Below are positions 47,897 through 59,477 of a stretch of DNA of 64,000 nucleotides, piece by piece. The number at the start of each line of letters is the position of its first letter. The first letter of the stretch is position 1. Below the pieces are notes generated by a model. The model worked only from the letters and a program-made list of their open reading frames with translations, had not been told where the DNA came from and made no database searches. The stretch is from Lingula anatina (lineage: Eukaryota > Brachiopoda > Lingulata > Lingulida > Lingulidae): NCBI RefSeq assembly GCF_001039355.2, contig NW_019775114.1, forward strand, positions 394,926 to 458,925. Direction: 5' to 3'. Made by a program: the position numbers and the translations under genes.

Positions 47897-49062
47897 CTTT
47901 AAGGGTGCATGGCCACCTAAATTTTACCTCACGACGGGAACTACGTTTTACCAAATATTCGTCTTGTCTTGATGACTGCAAATTCTCCGGACTGCCAGGG
48001 ACCCAGTTTTAGGTTTTAGGGTCACAAAAATTAACGTTTTACATTTCTAAAAAAAAAAAAAAAAAACAAACAAAACATGATCTCAGATAATTAATACTGC
48101 TCAGTAAAGTGACTCAGTCGAATGGGTTTGCTTTGAAAAGAAGATTAACCGAAAAAAATGAAGGAATGAGTCAGATGTGGTTACATGAAAATTGATATTT
48201 CACAACATATTTCACTGTTTAGATTTGTTTTTCGTGTTTTTCCTTTCAAACACAATAATGGTTTTCAGTGGTTTAGAAATGGTACAAGCAACTGTTCTAG
48301 ACAATTACCTGTGAAAAATGGTTCACTTCCTTCCGCTGATTCACAAAGTAGAAGAAAATCCCCCACAAACTTTCCCTGTGAACCGTCGCAGAATAACTAA
48401 CTGATATGGACGAAAACACCAGTAATTTCATGTAATCATACAGACATTGGTCTAGAAACAAAGTTGTGAATTATTGCCATGGCAGTCTCTACGTACACAA
48501 GAACTCGAAAACTAACTTGAAAGGGAAAAAAACGCGTTCAAAGAGGTACAACCTCGGGGAAAAGCGCGTTAAAACGTTGTTATTTTTTTTCGGAAAGAAA
48601 ATTACAGAAAACAAGTGAACTTCTTTAAGGGCAAAGCTTTGTCCACTGTTGTTTTTTGCTTTCTGTTGGTCTGTTCCTGACCAGTCCGAGGCTCTCGAAA
48701 ATCCCTCCGTGACAGTTTGTGTGATCACCGCACAGGTTTAGGGGTTGATTCTGTCGTAACACGCTTCATGCCAACACATCGTGAAGGAACAAAACGTAAA
48801 CTATCGTCCTCTCCCATCTTAGCGCGGGTCAATTCCCTGTTCACTGTGCCACTGATAGTCCACGAAATTGGAATATTGCGACATATGTATAAAACGAAAG
48901 ATGTATAGTTCATGCTTCATACCAATATTTGCTATAACCAAAGTAAAAATTCATCTTGCTATGGTGGACCATCAAGGGTTCAGCTTGCACTAGAGTAAAC
49001 CAGAAATTTCGGGCTTACAGTTAACACCGACTTTCATTCTGAAGATATTATGTACAGAGAAA
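47897..49062 (+). repeat. ~1.15-kb direct duplication, right copy
   Basis: Homologue of 46739-47892 with SNPs and differing A-run and T-run lengths; continues into unique sequence AACTAAGAGACAGTG. Confidence 0.95.
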
Positions 49063-52000
49063 ACTAAGAGACAGTGTAACAGAGAGTCAGCTCGCCATTA
49101 GATTCATATAGGTTAGGGTCAGCGTGACGTAGTGACGTGACTTAGTGTCTCAATATTTTGGACGGGGTGTCCCTGTACAAGTCAAAGGGATCCGGCCCCT
49201 ATGTCATACTGACCACAGGAGGCTCTGTTGACGTGACACCGGACGCTGGTCTATAACAAGGTGAGATTTGCTTAACTTTAATTAGTTGATCCAACACGTG
49301 AGTCACCAGAGTCAGCGTCAGGTGACAATTGTCGTCTGCTTTGTAAAACCGCCGCGATCTGTGGATAATGTGCAAGAAGAGGAAGCGAAAGAGGGAAAAC
49401 CCTATGACTAATATGATTTTCTGTTATCCATGGGCGTTGCCTTAGAGAAGAGGGGAAACAGAAAGGGGAGGGTACTTTTTCAAATAAGATAAAGAATGAA
49501 AAAAAAACATTTCAATTCAATGTTTAATCTTTCATTTAAGATTTTGACAAAACCAATATACTACTACTAATAATAATAATGTCACTCAAAATATTTTGGA
49601 ATCAAGGATAAAGCCCAGCCTGGAGTGTAGAAGGTATATAGTTCCAAACATAGAACTCTGTGCATGTACTTATTCACTCCTTCGTTGGATTATTTGTCTA
49701 AATTGATATGCCCCCTGTCCATATTATCAAACATTAGCCACTAATACATATAGCTCAAACATTTCTCATCATCATTATTTGATTGTCTTTTTTATTTTTA
49801 TTCACTTATCTGCGGGGAATCCTGGATTGGAAAATGAATAATTTTTCAGAAAATAGCAGAATCATGTAATTAACGAAATAAGTGTCCACGCTTTTTTTCC
49901 ACATCTTAAAAGATTTAATCCAGATCGGCTTCCGGAATTTCTATACTTAATCAGCAAAACTCAAACGTAAGACCTCCATATAGGATTCGTTCAAAGCTTT
50001 ACTCTGAGTGTACTAAAACTCCTGGTTAGTTCATCTGGAGGAAGCTCTATTGAACGCGAGCTGTTTAAACAGTCTAAATGAAGTCAATCACGTTGATAAC
50101 CTCTCACTAAACTCTTGAAAGGATTGAGGCAGGTCTATAATACCCAAGGTCAACAGGACTCAATCCTGTCATTACACTCCAGCCCAGGGTGCTCCCGTGT
50201 CAAGACGTAATCCAACCCCTCTGTGTCAACTTTCAGGATTTCAGGAGTAGGATTTCAGAATTAAGACCCCATTCCCATACCTAGATCGATCTAGTGGGAT
50301 CGGTCCATCGCCGAGGGGATTTACGCTAAATTGCACTCAGCTTAAGCGGCTTAGATGTCTGGAACCACTGAAGATGGTAGAGGGTAATTAACTATCGTTT
50401 AGCAGCTTCAGTAGGCGTGCCAGACATCTAAGCCACTTAAGATGAAAGCAATTTAGCGAGAATCCCCTCAGAGATGGACCGATCCCGCTAGATCGATCTA
50501 TGTATGGGAATGGGGTCTTAGGTCTTGACTGCTGCGTCTTGTGGACAGAGGACGCTGCTGTGGACGGGGTTTGGCTGACACTGGCTGCAGGGTTGTCGTA
50601 TATGTTATATTCTACAAACATAAACTGGATACTGTGACATATGAGAGTTCATATCTACATAAGACAAGTGGTTTCTTAACCCGGAGAAGATTGCTACCTT
50701 TTGTATAACATTACTGTATAATCTTTGTGATAAATACACGATTTACAGGAAGTCATTCTTGAATAGGAATTTCTCATTATTATTATAAATCTAAATAAAG
50801 ATAAACCTATATGGTATATTTTCACCGGATGCAAGTACACAGCGGGATTTTATAGGCTGTTATTTTTCCAGAAAGATTGGAAACAATCAAAAGATAATCA
50901 TAAACAATCACCAAATTCAAACACAGCAGTAAACAGAAGTCATGACACCGCCTTCTTAGTCAACATAAAAACGTGATGATTCCAAACAATAAGTTTTTAT
51001 GTAAACAAATGTCAATTTTCATCTAAGTTTAGACAAAAAAATCGACGCACTCAGCATAAAGATAATAGATTGATGACTGCTTCGATGTGTACATTTAGGC
51101 CCTCTAGTGTAAAAATGAAATGAAGTCACCATACTTTGTGGGAACGTAGATGTACAAAAAGGACAATTTTTGGTAAGAAATAAAGCACGTTTTTTGATCG
51201 ATAAGATTAAAATGGTTTGAATATTTCAGTTTTTATCAGTAACGAAACGCAGGATTTGAAAATGTCGTGCCAGACAGCGTGTGGGTGGAGGGTAAACCCG
51301 GAATGTTGACTAAAGTCTTAGGAAAGTATTGGGTGGTTGATGACATTTCAGTTTTGATAAATAGCACGCATCCATGGAGTAATGTGTCTACCGTACTCGT
51401 GGTATCAGCTGTCATTATATATATTTTATGTTACATAACATAAGACTTACCTCTCACTATTGAAAACACCATAATTTGGCCTACATGGTGTAATATTACA
51501 TAGTGCTTTTTTGTCATTTGAATGACTTGAATGGCACTGAACTTTTTGCGATGATTGTTTCACTTGGTAAATATTTCATACGGCTGTTGGCATGATGGAT
51601 GGCAAGTTATGAAATATTTATTGTTTGAGCAATTTTAACGATAATTTGGCCTATACTGACTATAGTTCGCTGAGACCTAGGCCTACACTTGCAGCATTGA
51701 CAATATAAAAATTATTATTTCATTTTTTTTTACTTAAACTATTCATAAAAGATTTGTCATCTCGCTATCCTTATCTTAGAGTGTGTTTGCGCGTATGTGT
51801 GCGTTCGCGTGTCTGTGTATCACCAAACTCTCTTTATCTCTCCATATCAATATCAACAGGGAGCACCTTACCAAATGTCGTCTGCCGTGTGCAAGGCATG
51901 CTGGGTAATCTGTGGACGTCAAGGGCAAACAGGATTTACGACTGCAGAAATCAATGAACTCAAAATACAAACGTGCCATTCACAACAAAGTTTTTAAGGT

Positions 52001-52860
52001 TAAATAAGGGAACGGCTCTTGACAACTGGATAAAAAGCTAAAGTGGAATGAAAAGATATTGCGTGAAAAACAAGTTATTCTGGTAGGCTGATGGGCCTTC
52101 ATAATGTAACCATTCGGGGGGATTTGTATTTTCCAAAAATACGTCAACTTGAGACCTTTCGTTTTATGTTGAGAAGAACAGAAACTGGTTAGGGCTCTTT
52201 TCAGTCATGGCGCCCCCTTTTGTTAAAACACTGATCATATGGATAATTTTCTTATATGAACGTGCTACCTCGTAAGGTACTCTTAAATAAGAATAAAACT
52301 AAAATAATTATAATGAAGAGAATAAGGGGGAGTTTTAGTTCTTCGATTTGTTGATGGTGGGTGTTTAAGATTTGCTAAATAAAAGCTTTCAAGGGACGCG
52401 CACAAGACCTGTGCATGAACCCAGGAATCATTACTGGACTGGGGAACGCGGGATTTATTTTTGTAAGGTCGTGCCAGGGTAAGACGCAGAAAAGTTCAGT
52501 CTAGGGTTTTTTTTTAATTATCTAGGATTTACCAATTATGATTTACCTTTGAGTTCTTTCTAATGTTTATTTCTAGGGAAAGGATACTGAATTTTGTAGG
52601 TAGACCTACTGGATACACCAATTTAGGTTGGATCAATGTTTTCTAAAAAACATAATATAGGAGTTGGACCCAATAGGGACAAGAAACTTAACACAGAGAG
52701 CTCCCTGTTTAAAATTCTATACAGTACCGCATATACTGCGTTGACAATCATTTCCAACGAACTGTATTCTTTCCTTTTTTTCCAGCAGAAAATTAAGAAT
52801 GCCGCGTTCCCTCAGGTGGTAATTGGAAATGGCGGCCTAGGTGTGACTTGGGTTACAAGT
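49063..52860. other. Intergenic region with promoter-like and exon-like segments
   Basis: No coding exon of a known family. A GC-richer block at about 49070-49260 ends ACAAG before GTGAGA, exon-like but unassigned. A family 2 palindromic MITE is at 50262-50520. A ZNF143/Staf-like core GCATGCTGGGTAATC is at 51896-51910, and a YY1-like AAATGGCGGCC at 52828-52838. Confidence 0.4.
50262..50520 (+). mobile_element. MITE-like element, family 2, near-palindromic full copy
   Basis: A 259-bp element with perfect 18-bp ends: TAAGACCCCATTCCCATA at the left and its exact reverse complement at the right. The arms continue with GATCGATCTA, GGGATCGGTCCATC, AGGGGATT and GCTAAATTGC in inverted orientation on both sides, so almost the whole element is an imperfect palindrome. 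No open frame of note. Confidence 0.85.
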
Positions 52861-52881
52861 GGCCGGGTTAAGTGAACCGAA

Positions 52882-52911
52882 ATGTCGAGTGAGTTTGATG
52901 AAAGAAAACTT
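52882..52911 (+). CDS. Orphan candidate first coding exon (10 codons)
   Basis: ATG followed by nine codons (MSSEFDERKL) runs straight into a consensus donor GTAAGTTT at 52912. An in-frame TGA at 52873-52875 fixes the ATG as the first possible start. A YY1-like AAATGGCGGCC lies about 50 bp upstream, as in animal promoters. No downstream plus-strand exon was recognised in the window, so the gene is unknown, and the segment could be chance. Confidence 0.3.
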
Positions 52912-54708
52912 GTAAGTTTGAGAATATCTGTTATTTGACAGACGAAATGGCATGCACGACTTTCTGTGCAAGTGTTCCCCCTGTTCATTCTTTCAAGGGA
53001 TCACTTTTGATCGGTTGCAATTAAGTAGGTATTTAGAAAAAAGGATTTATCAAAAGAGCAAGGGGACAGAGAGGCATACAGACAGATAGATAGAGCAGAA
53101 ATATGTGGGATGTTTGACACTATTTGGGAAGAGTCATAATGTACAATCCTACTGTTTATCATTTATTTATTCATAACAAATATTGTCTTATTGATCATAC
53201 CAGTAATGCCTTGATAACATTAGATCTGTGTATTCAACAGTCATGACAGACACCCTTGTAGACCTGGTATGCCACACATAAAACAACTTAATTGAGAAAT
53301 TTAGAAAACTCCATTCTTTTCTATCAACTTCATCACACTTTGCACCCAGACTCTTTCAAATCAGCTTGCGTAAACAATCTTTGTTTGCATATAATTTAAA
53401 ATCTGCGACTTTTTTTATAACGTTATTAAACATAAAGATTGAGCACGTTTCCCGCATGTGGCACTGCTCTGTTTTGTCACTTAAAAAGGGGAAATGGCAC
53501 ACTGGATTTTTGACCTGCTACTAAACTCGCTTCAAGTATTGGATTTATTTTCATTTTAGAGATTTTGAATTTTTTCGCTGAAATATCACTCGATCCCCCT
53601 GAGTTTCTGATTACTGACAGTGACTTTACCCAGCATATACCCTCATTTTTGCCAGTTGGGAACTTCATGAGTTTACCAGCGAGTTAGGTAAAATTCTAGT
53701 ATATTAGCTTCAGGGTGAATGAAATGTAGATATAGTGAGCATACATATTCTTCTTTTAAATTTATACAGCGAAAGAATCGAGAAAGTCTTCAGAGAGAAA
53801 ATGGGATTATTGAAATTAACAAATATCTTGTTCTATTTTAAGAGGATGGCCACATTTACCTTTGTATGCCTTTTAATTTATTGTTTGGTTCTAAAATCTT
53901 CATTATAACTCTGCCCGGGGGTCAACTAGGGTCACGTGATGTGAACTTTGTTTACTTCGAAACACTCCATGAACTTTGACATGTGATGCATTAACTTGCT
54001 GATCCCTGTGAATTATGGCATTTAGGTTTCATTAATTTTCATTAATTGTAAAAAAGAATATAAGAAGAAGGCGTTCCTTGTCATAGCAGTTCTTGATTCA
54101 TACTTTTGTCCATGCATGTTGAATTGTTTTAGAATTTATTTTCGTAGACCTATAATATCACATATCAACAGTCTCAGCCAAAGAATTAGGCCCTATGTCA
54201 TGGAAGTAATTTGACATAATTGTACTCTACTTTTAAGTGAAAAAAAAACAAACAATTGAGGTTAAAATTTTAGTATCATTTTCCCACCCAAAAGTAAAAT
54301 AAACCAAATATCTGAATGAAAAATAAGACAAGGAGAAACCAATTTATACCCTTAGGATAGAAAGTGTGCAACTTTTTGTAGACAACATCAGAGTGAACAC
54401 ATGCAACAATACTAATTTTGGACCGAAAAAGTAAAACATAAATCTGATAATCTTCAGGCCGCAGGGAAGAAGCTGGTTTCACTAGACACAATATATCAAT
54501 CGGCATATCTTTTAGTTCTGAAATAACATGGAAAGTAAAACATGAATAAAGTCGTCTTGTTTCCCCGAGGCAGTGCTACCAAAGCAAACCTAAATCATTT
54601 GACCTGAAAATGTAAAACATAAATGAGATATCCTTGTTACTTCGGGGCCGGGGCTGGGATTTGCTGCTGGCGACTGATTGTATATCTTTCATTCACCCCC
54701 CCCCCCCC

Positions 54709-54744
<36 letters not shown>

Positions 54745-55534
54745 AACTAAAAAAACCGCTCACACAAATGAAATATCTTTTTACGTGATGACAGCTTTTG
54801 AATTAATACAAACTACTCACGCAAGCGTCTACTGTGGCCTTAAACATAAGTGTCTGATGAAAATTACACGTATTCAAAGCACAGAATTCTTGCTGAACAT
54901 TTTTTTGCAGTCCATAATATAGAATTCCTCAAGAAAACAGATTCTGCAAAGTCAATAACGGTAAGGATTATGACTGTCATTTTTACATGTTCATATTGAT
55001 TATTAATTTTATTCGTTTTTTGATACCTTACGGTAATATCATATACACGTACGTCCGTCTGTCACTGCCACGGATAGTAAAAAATATCTCTATCTGAACA
55101 GTATACTCCTGAATTTTTGTGATTTTTCTGTGAAAGAATATCATTCACTCCATAAACACTATATCTCGCTGTTGAAATCTTCCCGACCTCTCCCACGCTA
55201 CTGGGGAGTCAAACAGAGAAATTAATCAAATTTCGCCAAAACTCGGGTCATTAAACTGAAGTCCAGTTTGTAAATTTTAACCCTGAATTATTTACTGTAG
55301 AACTTTTATCTCTGAGCATCATCGTCACCACAGGTGATTAATCGGGGTGATGAGGCTAAAACATAACAAAGTAGATAAGATAAAATTATATTTACTTGAA
55401 GATCTGTTTTCCTTAAACGGTCTCATCACCTTGTGTTCATTGCTGACGTCCAGGGCGGCCTGAAAAACGTTTTAATCTGAATGTAAGGAACGTGACGCAT
55501 GGGAAATTCAAGGGGAAGAAAATAATGCTTAACA

Positions 55535-55536
<2 letters not shown>

Positions 55537-55578
<42 letters not shown>

Positions 55579-55828
55579 TGAAGAAAGAGATTGTGCGCGC
55601 GCGTGTATATACATGTATGTGCGTGAGAGAGAAAGAGTTAGCGAGAGAGAATGTGTGTGTGTGCGTGTGTGTGTATGTATGTGAGAGAGAAAGAGTTAGC
55701 GAGAGAGAATGTGTGTGTGCGTGTGTGTGTATGTATGTGAGAGAGAAAGAGTTAGCGAGAGAGAATGTGTGTATGTGTGTGTGAGAGAGAGACAGAGAGA
55801 GGAAAAGAGGGAGAGAGAGTTGGGAGCG
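55537..55828. repeat. Compound (GT)n / GAGA minisatellite, left copy
   Basis: A (GT)n run is followed by about three tandem higher-order units, each combining GTGTGTGTGTATGTATGTGA with AGAGAAAGAGTTAGCGAGAG. Open frames across it are low-complexity shadows. Confidence 0.92.
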
Positions 55829-55960
55829 CAGACCCGTAGCTAGGGGGTGGGGGTCGAAAGATTTATGTAAATCTCATCTAGGTACCCGAAGGTTTCATGG
55901 TAAAAGGTCCACATTTTCAGAAAAAGAAACCCCCTTTTGAAATTGCTGGCTACGGGTCTG
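55829..55960 (-). mobile_element. MITE-like element, family 3, with perfect 12-bp ends
   Basis: Begins CAGACCCGTAGC and ends GCTACGGGTCTG, exact inverted ends, with the shared body AAAAGGTCCACATTTTCAG and CCCCCTTTTGAAATTGCTGG. This is the best-bounded copy of the family (132 bp). It abuts the minisatellite. Confidence 0.8.
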
Positions 55961-56389
55961 GGAGCTGAAGAAGGGCACGGGTAGTACTGCTACCAAAACG
56001 TGAACTGCCTGGCCCCAAGTCTACCGTTTACACCCCAAGTTCAAGGCTTTACTGGAAACTAACCCATAGAACTGTGAAACTGGGGCTGATCCATTTGCTT
56101 CTCAACTGAGATATATATTCATACATAGTAAAACGAGCAATGCTACGATGAAAACTGCCGTCAGCACATACAATAATTGCTAATTACACTGATGGCTCTT
56201 ATCAAACCATGATGACGTGAAACATTGTGCAACATATGGCGCTAGGTACGGGTCATGTAACAACAGCGTGTTTTATGAAGTTATTTCTTATGTCGCTTGC
56301 ATTAGCCATAACAATTAGTGTGACATAAAACATTTTATTTTTTATACACTATCTTTACCAATAGATAAAAATATTTCTGGACGGGACTA

Positions 56390-56390
56390 N
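56390..56390. other. Single-N assembly join 4
   Basis: Lone N between the ~2.4-kb direct copies, offset by a 176-bp segment present only on the right side. Confidence 0.9.
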
Positions 56391-56566
56391 AACTGTTTTA
56401 ACTGTAAGTTTTAAAAAATGCACCAGAATGCAGTATTATACATACACTTTTTAAAATTTTTCCACACCGTGGGACACCCCCTCCCGCAACCTCCCCACTC
56501 AGGGGGCTTTGCCCCCTCGTGTCCGCTTACTGCCCCCCCTGGCATTTTGCTCAGGCTACGGCCCTG
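56391..56566. other. Copy-specific 176-bp segment beside join 4
   Basis: It precedes the right-hand duplicate and has no counterpart before the left one. Its right part is C-rich (CCCCCTCCCGCAACCTCCCC...GGCTACGGCCCTGG), resembling the end of a repetitive element. It could be a transposon present in only one haplotype. Confidence 0.45.
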
Positions 56567-57293
56567 GAAACACTTCATGAACTTTGGCATGTGATGCATT
56601 AATTTGCTGATCCCTGTGAATTATGGCATTTAGGTTTTCATTATTTGTTAAAAAGAATATAAGAAAGGAGGGGTTCCTTGTCATAACAGTTCTTGATTCA
56701 TACTTTTGTCCAAGCATGTTGAATTGTTTTCGAATTTATTTTCGTAGACCTATAATATCACATATCAACAGTCTCAGCCAAAGAATTAGGCCCTATGTCA
56801 TGAAAGTAATTTGACATAATTGCACTCTACTTTTAAGTGAAAAAAAAAACAATCGAGGTTAAAATTTAAGTATCATTTTCCCACCCAAAAGTAAAATAAA
56901 CCAAATATCTGAATGAAAAATAAGACAAGGAGAAACCAGTTTATACCCTTAGGATAGAAAGTGTGCAACTGTTTGTAGACAACATCAGAGTGAACACATG
57001 CAACAATACTAATTTTTGGACCGAAAAAGTAAAACATGAATCTGATCATCTTCAGGCCGCAGGGAAGAAGCTAGTTTCACTAGACACAATATATCAATCG
57101 GCATATCTTTTAGGTCTGAAATAACATGGAAAGTAAAACATGAATAAAGTCGTCTTGTATCCCCGAGGCAGTACTACCAAAGCAAACCTAAATCTTTTGA
57201 CCTGAAAATGTAAAACATAAATGAGATATCCTTGTTACTTCGGGGCCGGGGCTGGGATTTGCTGCTGGCGACTGATTGTATATCTTTCATACC

Positions 57294-57325
<32 letters not shown>

Positions 57326-57991
57326 GCTCACACAAATGAAATATCCTTTACTTGATGGCAGCTTTTGAATAAATACAAACTACTCAAAAAAACAAATTCT
57401 GCAAAGTCAATAACGGTAGGGATTATGACTGTCATGTTTACATGTTCATATTGATTATTAATTTTATTCGTTTTTTGATACCTTACGGTAATATCATATA
57501 CACGTACGTCCGTCTGTCACTGCCACGGAGAGTAAAGCAAAATATCTCTATCTGAACAGTATACATCTGAATTTTTGTGATTTTTCTGTGAAAGAATATC
57601 ATTCACTCCATAAACAATATATCTCGCTGTTGAAATCTTCCCGACCTCTCCCACGCTACTGGGGAGTCAAACAGAGAAATTAATCAAATTTCGCCAAAAC
57701 TCGGGTCATTAAACTGAAGTCCAGTTTGTAAATTTTAACCCTGAATTATTTACTGTATAACTTTTATCTCTGAGCATCATCGTCACCACAGGTGATTAAT
57801 CGGGGTGATGAGGCTAAAACATAACAAAATAGATAAGATAAAATTATATTTACTTGAAGATCGGTTTTCCTTAAACGGTCTCATCACCTTGTGTTCATTG
57901 CTGACGTCCAGGGCGGCCTGAAAACGTTTTAATCTGAATGTAAGGAACGTGACGCATGGGAAATTCAAGGGGAAGAAAATAATGCTTAACA

Positions 57992-57992
<1 letters not shown>

Positions 57993-58039
<47 letters not shown>

Positions 58040-58290
58040 TGAAGAAAGAGATTGTGCGCGCGCGTGTATATACATGTATGTGCGTGAGAGAGAAAGAGTT
58101 AGCGAGAGAGAATGTGTGTGTGTGTGTATGTGTGAGAGAGAAAGAGTTAGTGAGAGAGAGTGTGGGCGTGCGTGTGTGTGTATGTGTGTGAGAGAGAGAC
58201 AGAGAGAGGAAAAGAGAGAGAGAGACAGAGAGAGGAAAAGAGAGAGAGAGAAATAGACAGAGAGAGGAAAAGAGGGAGAGAGAGTTGGGA
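57993..58290. repeat. Compound (GT)n / GAGA minisatellite, right copy
   Basis: Counterpart of 55537-55828 with fewer GT/AGCGAGAG units and an expanded AGAGAGAGACAGAGAGAGGA block. Confidence 0.92.
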
Positions 58291-58293
58291 GCG

Positions 58294-58422
58294 CAGACCC
58301 GTAGCTAGGGGGTGGGGGTCGAAAGATTTATGTAAATCTCATCTAGGTACCCGAAGGTTTCATGGTAAGTCCACATTTTCAGAAAAAGAAACCCCCTTTT
58401 GAAATTGCTGGCTACGGGTCTG
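58294..58422 (-). mobile_element. MITE-like element, family 3, right-duplicate copy
   Basis: Counterpart of 55829-55960 with the same 12-bp ends and a three-base shortening in the middle (ATGGTAAGTCC against ATGGTAAAAGGTCC). Confidence 0.8.
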
Positions 58423-58845
58423 GGAGCTGAAGAAGGGCACGGGTAGTACTGCTACCAAAACGTGAACTGCCTGGCCCCAAGTCTACCGTTTACACCCCAA
58501 GTTCAAGGCTTTACTGGAAACTAACCCATAGAACTGTGAAACTGGGGCTGATCCATTTGCTTCTCAACTGAGATATATATTCATACAAAGTAAAACGAGC
58601 AATGCTACGATGAAAACTGCCGTCAGCACATACAATAATTGCTAATTACACTGATGGCTCTTATCAAACCATGATGACGTGAAACATTGTGCAACATATG
58701 GCGCTAGGTACGGGTCATGTATACAACAGCGTGTTTTATGAAGTTATTTCTTATGTCGCTTGCATTAGCCATAACAATTAGTGTGACATAAAACATTTTA
58801 TTTTTTATACACTATCTTTACCAATAGATAAAAATATTTCTGGAC

Positions 58846-59438
58846 TACATATTTCAGAGTAACAGCAAGTTGAAAGATGCATTTGTTTCAAACCATGATC
58901 AATGTATCCCGTCATGATGAATTATATTTTTATATAATTCTCTGAATTATTGCTAAACATTTGTATTTCTTACATAGTCTGCATGTAACTCCGCACTGTT
59001 GGCAAAAATGGAGACGGGTGGGAGAACAGAGCGACCAGATCGGCTGACTGCGGTGAACTAATCGTAACAAGGTCCACCTAACTTATCAGGAAACATGACT
59101 TTTAAAAAAGGGACTTCTGTCTGTAGAATAACGCCGAGCGTTTCCTGGGTCCCCGGCTAGCGTGACAAGAACCCATAAGACCTCCACCACATCCTAACTA
59201 ATGCGGGGAAACGTGCCGAAAATACTGATAAATTTTCAATAGGAGGAACTTATCTGAAATTAAAGAAGAAAATTGTTTATTTCTTAACTTTTGTTGCTGA
59301 ACTTTTGACTTTGGTCATACACGAGCAAACAATTGTAGGGAATTACTTAAGAGGTTGGTCTCTGTAATTTGTGCCCAGGGGGTCTTAGAGAGAGATTACC
59401 CGCGTGTCTGTAGAGTGAACAGAGGACACCGGCTTATA

Positions 59439-59477
<39 letters not shown>

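Larger units (their letters stand above)
53959..56381 (+). repeat. ~2.4-kb direct duplication, left copy
   Basis: Starts GAAACACTCCATGAACTTTG and ends near ATATTTCTGG just before the N at 56390. Contains a C/A low-complexity run (54697-54757), a compound GT/GA minisatellite and a family 3 MITE. It has a ~113-bp stretch (about 54820-54932) absent from the right copy. Confidence 0.95.
56567..58845 (+). repeat. ~2.3-kb direct duplication, right copy
   Basis: Homologue of 53959-56381 continuing into unique sequence CTACATATTTCAGAG. It lacks ~113 bp found in the left copy and differs in its C/A run and minisatellite. Confidence 0.95.

Noticed and set aside
55537-58290. CRISPR-like array of repeated units
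   Set aside because: The units are adjacent low-complexity minisatellite repeats without unique spacers, in an animal genome.
55539-58402. Open frames rich in Cys/Val and Arg/Glu
   Set aside because: Direct translation of GT and GA microsatellites.
59061-59078. CGTAACAAGG motif resembling the 3' end of small-subunit rRNA
   Set aside because: Only about 10 bases match and the flanking sequence is unlike rRNA; chance match.
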